Assembly: GCA_940337035.1 (NCBI GenBank)
Contig: CALNHX010007795.1
Span: forward strand, 1 to 64,000
Reading direction: 5' to 3'
Source: Agriotes lineatus
Taxonomy: Eukaryota > Arthropoda > Insecta > Coleoptera > Elateridae
Length of the DNA: 64,000 nt
Of this stretch, positions 10,468 to 21,191 are shown piece by piece (position 1 is the stretch's first letter; each line of letters starts with the position of its first letter). Made by a program: the position numbers and the translations under genes. The notes beneath the pieces were generated by a model. That model was not told where the DNA came from, made no database searches, and worked only from the letters and a program-made list of their open reading frames with translations.

Positions 10468-10560
10468 GGTTGCCTAAAATTGTACAGAACATGGGAATTC
10501 CATGAGTTGGAAAAGATTCAAATACTATTTTCCATTTTCCCAAGAGTTAGCGAAACAGAA

Positions 10561-10643
10561 AATGCAATATTTACTTTGGTAGCTAGGCAACAAGTAGCTA
10601 CGGTGCCTACTCCTTTCTTAGCTACCAAAGTAAATATTGCATT
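10561..10643. repeat. Perfect-arm hairpin, about 26-bp arms
   Basis: aatgcaatatttactttggt at 10561 is mirrored by accaaagtaaatattgcatt ending at 10643, with a loop containing tagcta motifs. It could form a stable cruciform or RNA stem-loop. Position suggests a subterminal part of the composite element. Confidence 0.7.
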
Positions 10644-10667
10644 TTTTATTTAGGTTACTTTTATGGA

Positions 10668-10803
10668 ATAGTACATTGTGTATCTAGGACGAAAAGCGTA
10701 ACATTCCCAGACGACTGTGAATATTGTTGGGCGAGGCGATTGCCGAGCCCAACAACACAGGAGTCTGGGAATGTTGCTTTTTGTCCAAGATACACATACT
10801 ATT
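10668..10803. mobile_element. Hairpin MITE H1, copy 1
   Basis: An almost complete palindrome: TAGTACATTGTGTATCTAGG with its mirrored arm, aacattcccagac in both arms, and a GC-rich centre gggcgaggcgattgccgagccc. The other copy is at 35890-36026 in the opposite orientation, with the same flank (cggcggaaaaatagta). The repeated occurrence with shared flanks supports a mobile or co-duplicated unit. Confidence 0.7.
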
Positions 10804-10906
10804 TTTCCGCCGATCGATACCAGTAATTAAAAAAAAATAGGAAATAGTACTCGAATATTCCCTGCCTAGGCCGGAAATATTATTCCTGTACAGTTTTATT
10901 GTAAAT

Positions 10907-12396
10907 AAACGGGGCTGCGCGCGCTATTGCGCGGTCTATTCTATTCAATTTACCACCAGTTTTAGGCTTAGACCAAAGAAAGAAGCAGCCGGGGCTTCGC
11001 CCCTCTCCAAGGGGGCTTCGACCCTCTCCAAGGAGGCCCTCGGAAAACCGCCCCTCTCCAAGGGGGTTTACTGGGCTCCGCCCCTCTCCAAGGGGCCCTA
11101 GGTGGTCCGCTCCTCTCCAAGGGGGCCCTCGAGGCTCCAGGGGTTTCGCCCTTCTCTAAAGGGGCCCACGGGGCTCCAGGGGTTCCGCCCCTCTCTAAGG
11201 GGGCCTTTGGGGTTTCGGGGACTCCGCCCCCCTCCAAAGGGGTTCTTGGGACTCCGCTTCTCTTCAAGGGGGTCCTCGGGACTTCGCCTCTCTCCAAGGG
11301 GGCCCTTGGGACTCCGCCCCTCTCCAATGGGGCCCTCAGGACTCGGCCCCTCTCCAAGGGGGCGCTCGGGGCTTCGCCCTTCTCCAAGGGGGCCCCCGGG
11401 ACTTCGCCCTTCTCCAAGGGAGCCATCGGGTCTCCGCCCCTCTCCAAGGAGCCCTTGGGACTCCGCTTCTCTTCAAGAGGGCCTTCGGGACTTCGCCCCT
11501 CTCCAAGGGGCCCTTGGGACTCCGCTTCTCTTTAAGGGGGCTTTCGGGACTTTGCCCCTCTCCAAGGGGGCCCCGGGGCTTCGCTCCTCTCCAAGGGGGC
11601 TCACGGGGCTCCGCCCCTCTCCAAGGGGGCCCCGGAGCTTCGTCCCACTCCAAGGGGGCTCACGGGGCTTCGCCCCTCTCCAAGGGGGCCCTTAGCGCTC
11701 GGCACCTCTCCAAGGGGGCCCCCGGGACTTCGCCCTTCTCCAAGGGAGCCATCGGGGCTCCGCCCCTCTCCAAGGGACCCTAGGTGGTTCGCTCCTCTCC
11801 AAGGGGGCCCTCGAGGCTCCAGGGGTTTCGCCCTTCTCTAAAGGGGCCCACGGGGCTCCAGGGGTTCCGCCCCTCTGCAAGGGGGCCCTTGGGACTTTGC
11901 CCCTCTCCAAGGGGCCCTTGGGACTCCGCTTCTCTTTAAGGGGGCCTTCGGGACTTCGCCCCTCTCCAAGGGGGGCCCGGGGCTTCGCCCCTCTCCAAGG
12001 GGACCCCCGAGCTTCGTCCCTCTTCAAAGGGGCTCACGGGGCTTCGTCCCTCTCCAAGGGGGGCCCGGGGCTTCGCCCCTCTCCAAGGGGACCCCCGAGC
12101 TTCGTCCCTCTTCAAAGGGGCTCACGGGGCTTCGCCCCTCTCCAAGGGGGCCCTTAGCGCTCGCCACCTCTCCAAGGGGGCCCCGGGGACTTCGCCCTTC
12201 TCCAAGGGAGCCATCGGGGCTCCGCTCCTCTTCAAGGGGCCCTGGGGGCTCCACCCCTCTCCAGGGGGACACTCGGGGCTCCGCCCCGGTCGCGTAATCG
12301 AGGCGACGGTGAAATGCATGTAAACGCAAATAGGGGCATCGCGTCTGCAATTGTCGTGACACACACGTTTGGATCGTTCTCCTTTATTTATATGAT
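10907..12396 (+). mobile_element. GC-rich minisatellite element (GCR), copy 1
   Basis: Both copies in the window begin AAACGGGGCTGCGCGCGC and end TTTATTTATATGAT, with unrelated sequence outside, so these mark the element boundaries. The left end carries ttgcgcggtctat...attcaatttaccac. The right end carries aaacgcaaat...acatcgcgt-like and cacacgtttggatcgttctcc. The middle is the 30-bp tandem array. No transposase, LTR or Helitron termini (TC...CTRR) are visible, and no clear target duplication. It is presumably non-autonomous and of unknown class. Confidence 0.65.
10985..12290 (+). repeat. 30-bp GC-rich tandem array, about 43 units
   Basis: The unit is close to CTCTCCAAGGGGGCCCTTGG plus GACTCCGCCC, period 30 bp with a few shorter or longer units. 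Each unit holds two short inverted repeats, GGGGCTCCGCCCC and CCCCTCTCCAAGGGG, so either strand can fold into serial stem-loops. A larger block (taggtggtccgctcctctcc onward) is duplicated 682 bp apart at 11099 and 11781. Because the period is a multiple of three, long frames run through on both strands (PRGPSGLRPS and GAPLERGGVP repeats); these are a by-product unless shown otherwise. Confidence 0.9.
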
Positions 12397-12486
12397 TACC
12401 TAGCAACGGCTGACGTAATGGAATGTTTGACTTTGCTCAACAAAATTTTATCAATAATGTGTCAGTTCTAGTACGATTGGCGGAAA
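12397..12486 (+). pseudogene. piggyBac-like transposase coding scrap
   Basis: About 75% or more of these bases match the complement of 34548-34625 in the piggyBac-like gene. In frame it reads GMFDFAQQNFINNVSVLV then RLAEK, corresponding to GIFDFVQ..NFINNVSIPV in the other copy. Both share an upstream tacctagcaacgg block. Here the first glutamine codons are intact, whereas the other copy has a stop. It ends at gcggaaaaa, where the composite element's terminal repeat starts. Confidence 0.65.
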
Positions 12487-12548
12487 AATAGTATTTGAAC
12501 CTATTTCACCTCATGGAATTGCCATGTTCCGTACAATATTAGGCAACC

Positions 12549-14639
12549 TGTATAAGTAGTCTATATTGATATTTATGCTGAATACAAGAAAACAAAAATG
12601 TAAATACTCATTTGCTTTGCTCTACTTTGAATTTGGGTTAAGTTTGTTTTTTAGTTATACTCGTAAATCGTATATGGTTCATTTGAAATAGTGCACTAAG
12701 GTGCCAGACACACTTAGAAATTTTTTGAGTGATGGGATAATGTTGTTGCGAACCCTTACCGCAATTAATTTTTAAAAGCCTCTGGCTGCTTTAAGATATG
12801 TTTATTAAAACTGGTATGGCATAATACAAGAATCATCCGTACAAGGTTGTTCATATAACGTAGAATTTAAGAATTTAGGTTTAAATTAGATGTTACACGT
12901 CGAAAAAGGCGAGATGAAAGCGCAGACACTGACGAGATTATGTAAAGTGTGGCAAGGTATAAAGTCAAGTAGGCGATACTTAAAATAAACAATCAATTAG
13001 CGTCGCGTACTGGTAGTTTGTATACCAACTCGGTAATTTTGCTATAATCCCTTTGATAATACTTGCATGTAAACGCCAATTGTAATCATGCACGGCCACT
13101 GAACAGATGTCAAACAGGGAATATTAAATTTGCCTGTGACATTGATTAGCCTGATTGGGGATTTGTGTACCCTCCATGGGCAGCTTGCGCTAGATTATAT
13201 AATAATTTATTGAAACGCTGGAAATTTACTTCAGTAAATGGACTCAGGGCTGGTCTGTGCCTTTAATTATGGATCAAATATTAATTAAGTTATTTGCTGG
13301 TTTGTCGCTGCTGCTGGCGGATACAGAACTCGCCCTCTTGCATAAGGTAAACAGCATTGCATGCACCAAACAATTGCGTCGCAACAAAATTAAAATTGAT
13401 TAAAGTGGTACTATTGGATGAATATTTGGCCTACTGCTAGGCATACTAAATACTTTTTAGTTGAAATCGGAATTAAAGTACCTCGAAATCGTCATTAAAA
13501 TACGAAAAATCGGCAGTAAAGTAATCCACTGTTTTACTACTTTTTTGTAAGTGGCAATGCGAGAGACGTTTACCGACGTTAACATAACCTACAAATGTTA
13601 GTTAAAATGTAATTTCACGATTTCTCGATTCCTCGACACTGAAGTTGCTTTTTATCCCTCATGTGTTTTATTTGCCTTGGCCCTACGGGCCTCGGCAACT
13701 AAATCCACATTCGTGATAAAAAGCTAAACTTCAGTGCTTTGATATACAAACTACTATTACTTCCTTCTCAAGTATTCAATATCACCTCCATCCTGAGCTC
13801 TATAGTCGATAATGGGAAAATTATAAAGTGTTAAAAGATGTGTCCCAAAATTAATTGGAACTTAACACCTTTTATGTTTTGTTGTAAAACCAGTTTAGTT
13901 TTATTTGCAGGAGATGGAGTCTATTTTGTTGTTAAGAGATAGGGAAGAGTAGCTAGGCCTGGCTACCCCGTTATGAACAATTTTTAGCCTGTGTTCAACC
14001 CCATCAATGAATATACACATTCGTAGTTAAAGGTATATTAAAATCTTAGTCTTATTACAGAGTATATATACAGAAAATGTATGCCATGTTTTACGGCCTA
14101 ATATTAAAAATACAATCATACGCATTTTTACTAGCGCAATTCTGAATGCTTGATTGACACACTAACATGCAGAATTGCTGCGTCGTGTTTCTGACATACG
14201 GTATACTATACATGTAAAAATGCAACGTATGTTTGTCAACAAGAACTGTCGCTTGATTGCAAGCGTTGCTATTGTAATTTGTTATCATGACACCGAAAGC
14301 TGACATACTTTTATCTGGCGCAAGTTCTGCCTTTAGTGAACCAATTGCGTGTTTCCTGGATTACAATTTATATTAAATTATTCACTTAAAACCATGTTCA
14401 AAAATAGTTTGAACGTAAAGTAAATATATACAATATACTCATTCCTTCACGTTTTCGCTTCCATATATTCAACACCTCGTCTATTTACCTTTTGAATACC
14501 AACAATGGTAGGTGTACTAAATGATTTTTTTCATAAAAATATTGTAAGAAAAACAACAACACAGATGTATAAGACTAATATGTCCCAAAGCGTGGTTCTA
14601 TATGGAGTGTATATGCAATTGTCAGAAAAATGTAAAAGA
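12549..14639. other. Largely featureless stretch with one hairpin
   Basis: AT-rich, no coding frames with protein character. The only structure noticed is the palindrome at 13637-13736, listed separately. Confidence 0.4.
13637..13736. repeat. 100-bp palindromic hairpin, MITE-like
   Basis: cactgaagttgctttttatc is mirrored by gataaaaagctaaacttcagtg, with an inner pair around tgccttggccctacgggcctcggca. It resembles the hairpins at 6135, 10668 and 41024 in having AT-rich outer arms and a GC-rich centre. Confidence 0.6.
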
Positions 14640-14935
14640 CAACTTTAAACATGAACTACTGGAGACAGAGAGGAGACAACTCTGATGTCGCGACCACGTT
14701 CCGAAAATGGGAAATAAGAGTCTTTCAAAGAGAGTAATAAGTTGGTTGCCACTACCTAAAAAGAAAAGGAATCGATCAAGAAGAAGATGGTATGAACGCA
14801 TTCAGAATGCCATATAATGTAGAGATCTTCAAGGTGAAGCATAGATGGGCAGAAATCCGTAGAAAAACATAAACGGCCCCGTAAGACCAATATAATGGTT
14901 AACTGACTTAAACGAAGAAGAGAGAGAGAGAAATA
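14640..14935 (+). pseudogene. Possible LINE C-terminal remnant
   Basis: The plus strand shows RNRSRRRWYERIQNAI followed by RDLQGEA and MGRNP separated by stops, reminiscent of the 'R.RG.PR.RW.E.I..D.' plus tryptophan-rich C-terminus of RTE/Jockey-type retrotransposon proteins. Match quality is low and no catalytic domain is nearby. It could be chance basic-rich sequence; it ends in a GA-rich run. Confidence 0.3.
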
Positions 14936-15439
14936 TTTTTTAACAATAGCAATGCCAACATTAGCTACAACCTTGGAAAATATCTTACAATAGAGAGTCT
15001 ACTAACTACAATCATTACTTTCCTCCGCAGCTTGTACCCTTTCATCATTTCTCCATCTCCTGCTTTATATAAACAATATTAGCTTGCTGTATTTTCTATA
15101 TCAACTACCCATGTTATGTTGCCCTGGGGCTGTTCAGCTACGTATTCGTGTCTTTGGGCTATGCGTTGAGTCTATTTTTATTGGAATTGAACAATCTTTT
15201 ACATTGCGTTTTAGCAGATTTTACGCCTATGATCTCGTCCCGTAAGCTGGAATGTTTGTGCTGAACGCTTAACTTCGCACTTCAGTTCCGCACTCAACTC
15301 AAAACTTGATGGCTGCTCGGGGTTCTACTGCTTCGACGCGCCCGACTCGCCGTCCTCGTGGCTGATTACCTCCTTGGAGGAGGCTGTTGATCCCGATATT
15401 TTGGCTGAAAAAGGAAAGAGCGTTACCAGGCCCCGTTGA
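14936..15439. other. No recognisable gene; GC content rises toward 15.3 kb
   Basis: From about 15290 the sequence becomes GC-richer (cgcgcccgactcgccgtcct) and may already belong to repeat family A copy 2 upstream of the part shared with copy 1. Short minus-strand frames here have no recognised motif. Confidence 0.35.
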
Positions 15440-16066
15440 GGCCTGCAAGGAGTTGAGTTGTGTGGTGTGTGGCCAGCGGTCGTCTACCTCCTTCAAGGGG
15501 TGGGCGTTCGCTGGGCACGTTCGGGGATGTGTTTTTGGAGCTTGAAGGGAGTCGAGGGCTAAGGTGGTGCTTCTTCAATATTACGTCAGCCGCTTCTCTT
15601 GTCGTGGGCCGTCGAACCATCAATCCTTGTGGGGATTCTTTGCGAGAGCGGCTACCCTTGGCGAGTTTGTTGTGCGAGTCCCGTCGTATTTGGACGCATC
15701 ATTGACCCGGTTTGGGAATCCGTGAGGGATGGCATCACCTTAGGCCCCGTTTTGAGTCCGTTGGAGCCCCCCGTTTCTTGTAGCGACTTTAGGTTGCAAG
15801 CCGCTAGCCGGACGTCGCTTCACACACCCCAGGCGAAGCTATGTGATAAGGTATTTGTACTAGACGTAAGCCGCCCTCGCTAAGTATGAATGCGCGCTTA
15901 ATTAACTAACCTTTGCTGTGTCGCCCGATTGAGCATTAAACAGTGTAGGCACCCTAGTTATATACAGAGCTTTCCGCCATTTGTGCTAGATTTCTCACGC
16001 TAAGTATGGATGCGCACTAAATTAACTAACCTTTGTTGTATCGCACCATTGTGCATTAAACAGTGC

Positions 16067-17473
16067 TGTAACGTTTCGCCCCGAGCGAACGCGTTTTTAA
16101 ATTAAAATTAATTAGCACGTTCTCCCTCAGCGCTTTTTGATTATCAGGGGCTGTAGATCTGAAACGCCCGTCCAGCGATAACAGCGCGTCATCAACGGAT
16201 CCCCCGCTCCACGTTTGCGCATCTCTGCTCCGGTCCCCCTCTTAAACCCTCCGAGGAAGTTGTTCGCTGCACGAAGCCCGAAGGCGAACACTTATAAGCA
16301 GTTCCACGACCGCTCCTGAAGGCATTCATCCACTCGTCCACCGGCACCGTCACCAGCATCCATTCCCCTCCTAAATCCCGATCCCTTTCCGTCCTGTCTA
16401 GTTATTTAATTACGAATTAATTTCATTTTCCGACCTGACCCGTAGTCGGCGATAGGCGAAGACTTCTCCTAGGAGTAGGCAGCCTTCACGATTACAAACT
16501 TAAATCCTTTCCTTATCCTGCAGAATAGGTACGGGACGAAGTCCGCTATAAAGCCGCTCCGCCGTTCTGCTACCATTTGTTAATAATTTAATTTGACAAA
16601 TCTTTAAGACGTGTTTGCAGGCGAAGACTCAATTTAGAGACCGCCAGGCCCGTCTATTTGAATAACTTGCGTAGCAAGCAACCTAAATGTCATTTTGCTA
16701 ATAATAATCTCCCAAAGGTCCTTACAATTAAAATATGACAAAAGCATCTCGCAATATCTATTTTAAAAGCCCAAATAATTACTAAATTACGGCCTTTGAA
16801 AGAATTGGTTAATGTTCTTGTTAGCTACAGAGTTCTACCTACCAGAGAAGTCCGAGATAAACATCTCCAGGCCGCGCCTTCGTGAAGGGGACCTCCTCGT
16901 AACTAGCAGTTAACGCAAGGACAACCACTAGCTGGATATCTCCACCAAATCCTCGTGGCAACGCATCTTACACCAAACATCACGTCGCGAAGTCTCCGAA
17001 TAAGGGCTAACCTCTTAAACGCTACCGTCAGGTAAGCAAAATCCCGGTATCTAGCTAATTAACCTGTCATTACAGCAACATGTGCTCATAACCCTTTCGC
17101 CTGGGGTTAACTTCAAGCCGTTCCAGAAGCCACCAGCGTCGTACCCGCAAGAATTCCCGAGGGGGCAACCAGAAACAACCGTTTACACGGCTGTACGACG
17201 GGTTGCAGCAAAAAGGGGAAAAACGCAACGGAAGACCGAAGATTACTTTTATTATCAAAATACATGTTAATTTTCAATTATACAATTATGATTACGTTTG
17301 TAAATAGTTCTGAGCACCAATATTAAATTGTTTAAAGCTATCCTGTGTTTGGTTTGCTACGCTTCTTATGTATATCTGGAAATCTTGACCCTGTCTCCGA
17401 CTCGACTAGCTATCAGAAAGTTAATTAGTAATTATCTTTATACCCTTAATGAGCACAAGGGTGAAATATTATA
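16067..17473 (+). mobile_element. Solo LTR, Ty3/gypsy-type, 1.4 kb
   Basis: Begins TGTAACGTTTCGCCCCGAGC and ends ...GGGTGAAATATTATA, flanked by a direct GTGC (possibly AGTGC) at 16063-16066 and 17474-17477. The empty site is preserved in repeat family A copy 1 (aaacagtgcaagcacc). TGTAACG is a common start of gypsy-group LTRs; the expected final CA is TA, one transition away. TATA-like 'cacttataagcag' near 16290 and AATATTAAA near 17320 could be the promoter and poly(A) region. No internal region or second LTR is present, so it arose by LTR-LTR recombination. Confidence 0.65.
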
Positions 17474-18203
17474 GTGCAGGCAACCTAGTTATATACAGGG
17501 CCTTCCGCCATTTGTGCTATATTTACTGGCGCTACCAATCCTATATATGTGCTTTAGTTATATACCTCCTCTATGCACTATGTGTGTGAGGGTCAATAGA
17601 TTCACTTGTCAAACGTCCCCGCTGCATTTTTCTTTGTGTGTTGCATGTAAGCTTTCAGGGTAAGCCTTCTGTAACGTCGTCACCCGACTGGCGGCTAATG
17701 TAAGATCTTGGAAAGCGGAACCTGGACGACCCGGTGGGCGTTAAGGTAGGTTCTAGCGCTCCGGCTGCCGGCTTTGAGGAATCTCTAATAGTGGGGAGGC
17801 AGATGGCCTAAATGAGAAATTTGGCTCACCCTGAAACCTAACCAGCAACCACCATGCTAAATTCTATATTACAGTAGTATAGATGATATTTTGACCGGTG
17901 GTCACTGTGTACGAGTGGGGCCCTCTTATCTGGACGCCATTTTGGAAAATGGCGGATGCAAATATTTGATTGTTCGTACTTTGGAAGCCACTCAAACTAA
18001 AACTTGATCTTGGTGTCAAATTATATGTTTTTGGGGTCAAGAAATTAAAATAAGTCATTAATTGATTCATACATACAACTCATCTCCCATTATTCAAAAG
18101 GGAGACCAATAAATGGCATTAAATGAGCTGTTACTTAATTATTTTTCAACTATTACAATCTTCATTTATTAAACAAAGATAATGATATTTCTTCTTACCC
18201 AAG

Positions 18204-18305
18204 CATGAAAACCATAATTAAACATGATATTTATTCCTTTAAGCAAACATGAAAACCACAATTAAACATGATACTTATTCTTTTACTGAAACATGAAAAC
18301 CATAG
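18204..18305 (+). repeat. 44-bp short tandem repeat
   Basis: CATGAAAACCA starts at 18204, 18248 and 18292, each followed by 'taattaaacatgata' and 'ttattc'. Lies between the left terminal repeat and the 3' end of the transposon protein gene. Confidence 0.75.
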
Positions 18306-18389
18306 TAAAAATCTTCTTTATGCAGGGCCTAACTTCCCTGTGTAATAGAATGTAAATTCAAGAGTTACACTGTTTCATCTTTATTATCC

Positions 18390-19607
18390 CGGTTTGAATA
18401 TATGTTCTTACACTGCTTAAGAGAAGACCCACATAATTTGAGACATGGTAGCTTGTTTACTGTACACATACAATTAGATCGAGCACAATCTGTAGTACAT
18501 CGGCACTGCACTGGTGGAAATGGATCTTTTCCCATCAATTTAGCTTTTATTTCACCATTATTATTGTACTATCCTCAATCAAGTAAATCAGGCAACAATG
18601 GCTTAGCCTCCAGTGCTTTTCTCCACACAAATACTTGGTAATCTGCACGTTGGATGTGTAGCTTCAATGAAGCATATGTAGGAGGAAGCATTTCTGGTTA
18701 TTTTGTCCCAAACTGTAATTCCCGAAGTTCATTGATTGATTTTGAAGTTTCTTCATTATGTAGAGAACGCCAGTAAATGCTAATAAAAAAACCTTCAGCC
18801 GATTTGATTGCACTACCCAAAAATGTTCCAACACCAATTTCCACAGGCAATTTAGGATTTTTCAGATAAACTTTCCATGAAGTCTTCTTGCCAATGCCAT
18901 TTGGCTGACTGGTTGTGTCACATCCAATCATCGAGTGAAAACCAATAATAGAGATAGGCCTGAGAATATTCTATGAACAGGTACGAATATTTTCTGTGAT
19001 GATGTTCCTTTGGACATCCATACTTCGTCTGCGTAAATTTCTTGAAACATGTTTACTATCATAACTAGAACATCTGTATCTTTGCACTGCACAATAATCA
19101 GACTGTATCCATTATTAGTTGCTCTTTTGCACGTAGCAAAATCCTCGTATCTGCTTTTTCGTGGTTTGCAAATAATGAATCTGACAGAATTCCAGATATG
19201 GAAGTAGCCTTATCACACTGTTCATAACCGTTTGCTGTCACTATAACCTAGTTTGGGTTTAATTTCTTAGAAGATACATCCTTCAACTGATTTGAGAGTA
19301 AGTGAGTTAAAGCTTTTTTATTCTCAAGAAGATTAATAAATCCATTACAATTCTGTGGCAAGGGAACATCTTAATCTTGTATGTCACGTCGTACATGGGG
19401 GGTGTTCTTGCTTTGGCGTTTGGCCCTAGTTGCTGATTTAATATAATTATTTTTGTAGCTGTCAAAGACAACATCAATTCTCGTAGTGTTCAGAGAAATT
19501 CTGCAATACTAACTCCACAAATGAGTCCGCTAGATCACCAAAAGTGATTGCTTTACTTGGCTTTCCAAGTGCTTGTACTACGCCCATAGCATCAATGATG
19601 TAGCATG
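18390..19607 (-). pseudogene. GCDTTS-family transposon protein, C-terminal two thirds
   Basis: Reading from 19607 down: CYIIDAMGVVQALGKPSKAI, FGDLADSFVELVLQNFSE, VVFDSYKNNYIKSATRAKR, LPQNCNGFINLLENKKALTH, a HEKADTRILL block, SMIGCDTTSQPNGIGKKTSW, YQVFVWRKALEAKPLLPDLL, and a cysteine-rich tail CRCTTDCARSNCMCTVNKL. This order matches, from memory, a large family of uncharacterised invertebrate proteins with GCDTTS, EADTR and terminal CxC motifs; a database search is needed. Two stops lie in the tail (near 18570) and frameshifts occur upstream. The N-terminal part continues at 21357 beyond an inserted element. Function unknown; the setting argues for a transposition protein. Confidence 0.7.
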
Positions 19608-20810
19608 TACAGGGTGGCCAATTAAGAAGGGCACTCGGCCCTATCTTGAAAAGCAATTGTCGTACGACTTCGGGTAAAAAAATTTATGACTAAAGCGGTC
19701 AAGAGAAAATGCTGGAAATTATTTTTAAGTTTCTAGAATAGTCGCCAGGAGGCGTAATCGCATTCTTGAATTTTTTGAGAAATATTCTTATATTACAGAT
19801 AGCTAAAATAAACCCCGTTTTAAAGCTGAGATAAATTCGATTCTTTTTCGTTAAATTATTTTTGCTCTATCTCTTAAGGGAAAGTGATGGGGGGCGTCCG
19901 AACATTTTCGGAAATAAATGTCAATAACTTCAAAATGGCTGAACGGATTTTGTCACACTTGGAGTCGTCGAAAAGGGATTTTCTTAGGCTATATACGCTA
20001 CTTTGAGCGGATTGATTCAGATTGCATGTGTCGCCGCTAGAGGGCGTTTTGCGACAAAACTACAAATGAAATGGATTTAAAAAAAAATTAAATGCAACGA
20101 TATCACTTTTATGGTAACAAAAGATAGCCAAATAAGGATCTAACACGCTGGTAAAAACCGCATTTCGATATTTACTCTAAAAAAATTTAGTGTGGACAAT
20201 CATATTGAATGAGTATTAATTATTCTTGACATTTTAAATATAATGTTGGTATTTTAACAATTTATATATATATTTTGCTAAAAGAACGATAATTAGGATT
20301 TAATAATGGCAGGTATACTGAAAATATTGCCAAAGATGCGACATTATTTCGAGTTTTAACTTCTTTTACTGATATTTTAGGTTAGGAAAGAAATATTGAA
20401 ATGCGGTTTTCACTAGCGTGTTAGACCCTTATTTGGCTATCTTCTGTTGCTATAAAAGTGATATTGTTTCATTTGATTTTTTTTAAATCCATTTTATTTG
20501 TAGTGTTGTCGTAAAACGCTTTCTAGCGGCGACACAAGCAATCTAAATCAATCCGCTCAAGACACCATTGGTAGCCTAAGAAAAGCCCTTTTCAACGACT
20601 CCAAGTTTGACAAAATCTGTTCAGGCATTTTGAAGTTATTGACATTTATTTCCGAAAATATTCGGACGCCCCCCACCACTTTCCCTTAAAAGATAGAGCA
20701 AGAAGCATTTAACAAAAAAGAATCGAATTTATCTCAGCTTTATAACGGTGTCCATTTTAGCTATCTGTAATATAAAAATATTTCTCAAAAAACGGGATTT
20801 AACATTCAAG

Positions 20811-21191
20811 TATAGCCCCTATATTTACATATAGTAGCGACAACGATTGATGTTGCCGCTGGGGCAAAATCACGTTGGTATCCCTTAAGTCCCTAGCATA
20901 TTTAAAAATCGCCTAGGAAGTTGCATAATTAAATTAAAATGTGACATTGACAGTTGTCGTGTTTTTATTCATTTTTCTCTTCGGGGGCTAATTTGAAGTC
21001 GAGGACGTGGAGATGCTAGGGTGTTGTGTCGATAAGTGTAAAAATAGTGGCAGAAAAGGATTTCAGGTATTCAGATCTGTTATTTTTTCACTGTTTACAC
21101 TGAAATTTACCGTTTAGTAACTTTTTGTATTTTCATGTTTGCATCAGGTTTGCCCCATGATGTCGCTACTATTTGTAATAGAGGGGCTATA
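20811..21191 (+). mobile_element. 381-bp P-element-type MITE
   Basis: The right end (21161-21191) is a 31-bp inverted repeat of the left end, which differs by a few bases and one indel (tatagcccctatatttacat versus tatagcccctctattacaaa, then agtagcgaca). An 8-bp duplication CATTCAAG flanks it (20803-20810, 21192-21199); the unduplicated site is visible in the opposite palindrome arm. Subterminal inverted words tggggcaaa and tttgcccca lie near the ends. The combination of 31-bp ends, 8-bp duplication and a THAP-like start inside matches the P superfamily. Confidence 0.75.
21013..21120 (+). pseudogene. THAP-type zinc finger start of a P-element transposase
   Basis: A 35-codon frame begins MLGCCVDKCKNSGRKGFQVF then R. 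This has the layout of the first half of a THAP domain (Cys-x(3)-Cys after a hydrophobic start, then KGFxxFR), which opens P-element transposases. After the arginine the similarity stops, so the second Cys-x-x-His pair is missing; a deletion or an intron start could explain this. Its position between P-type terminal repeats strengthens the call. The remainder of the transposase is deleted. Confidence 0.55.

Larger units (their letters stand above)
10468..12548 (+). mobile_element. Composite element: inverted ends, two hairpins, GC-rich array, piggyBac scrap
   Basis: The outer ends are 65-bp inverted repeats: ggttgcctaaaattgtacag at 10468 against the complement of ctgtaca-like gtacaatattaggcaacc ending at 12548, both extending to 'caaatactattt'. 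Between them lie, in order, a hairpin (10561-10643), a second hairpin MITE (10668-10803), a GC-rich minisatellite unit (10907-12396) and a scrap of piggyBac-like transposase coding sequence (12397-12486). Words similar to TGTAT flank both ends, but the target duplication is uncertain. The order hairpin, spacer, piggyBac is repeated in the locus at 34.5-36.0 kb. Confidence 0.6.

Noticed and set aside
11102..11695. 197-codon plus-strand frame and the overlapping minus-strand frames of 94-159 codons as genes
   Set aside because: They are translations of the 30-bp minisatellite, open on both strands and in several frames because units lack TA-containing stops; there is no non-repetitive domain.
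10985..12290. CRISPR array
   Set aside because: Units are contiguous 30-bp repeats with no unique spacers, and the genome context is eukaryotic.
16067..17473. Host promoter or CpG-like regulatory region, because of its raised GC content
   Set aside because: Short direct flanking duplication and the empty site in the sister repeat show it is an inserted LTR.
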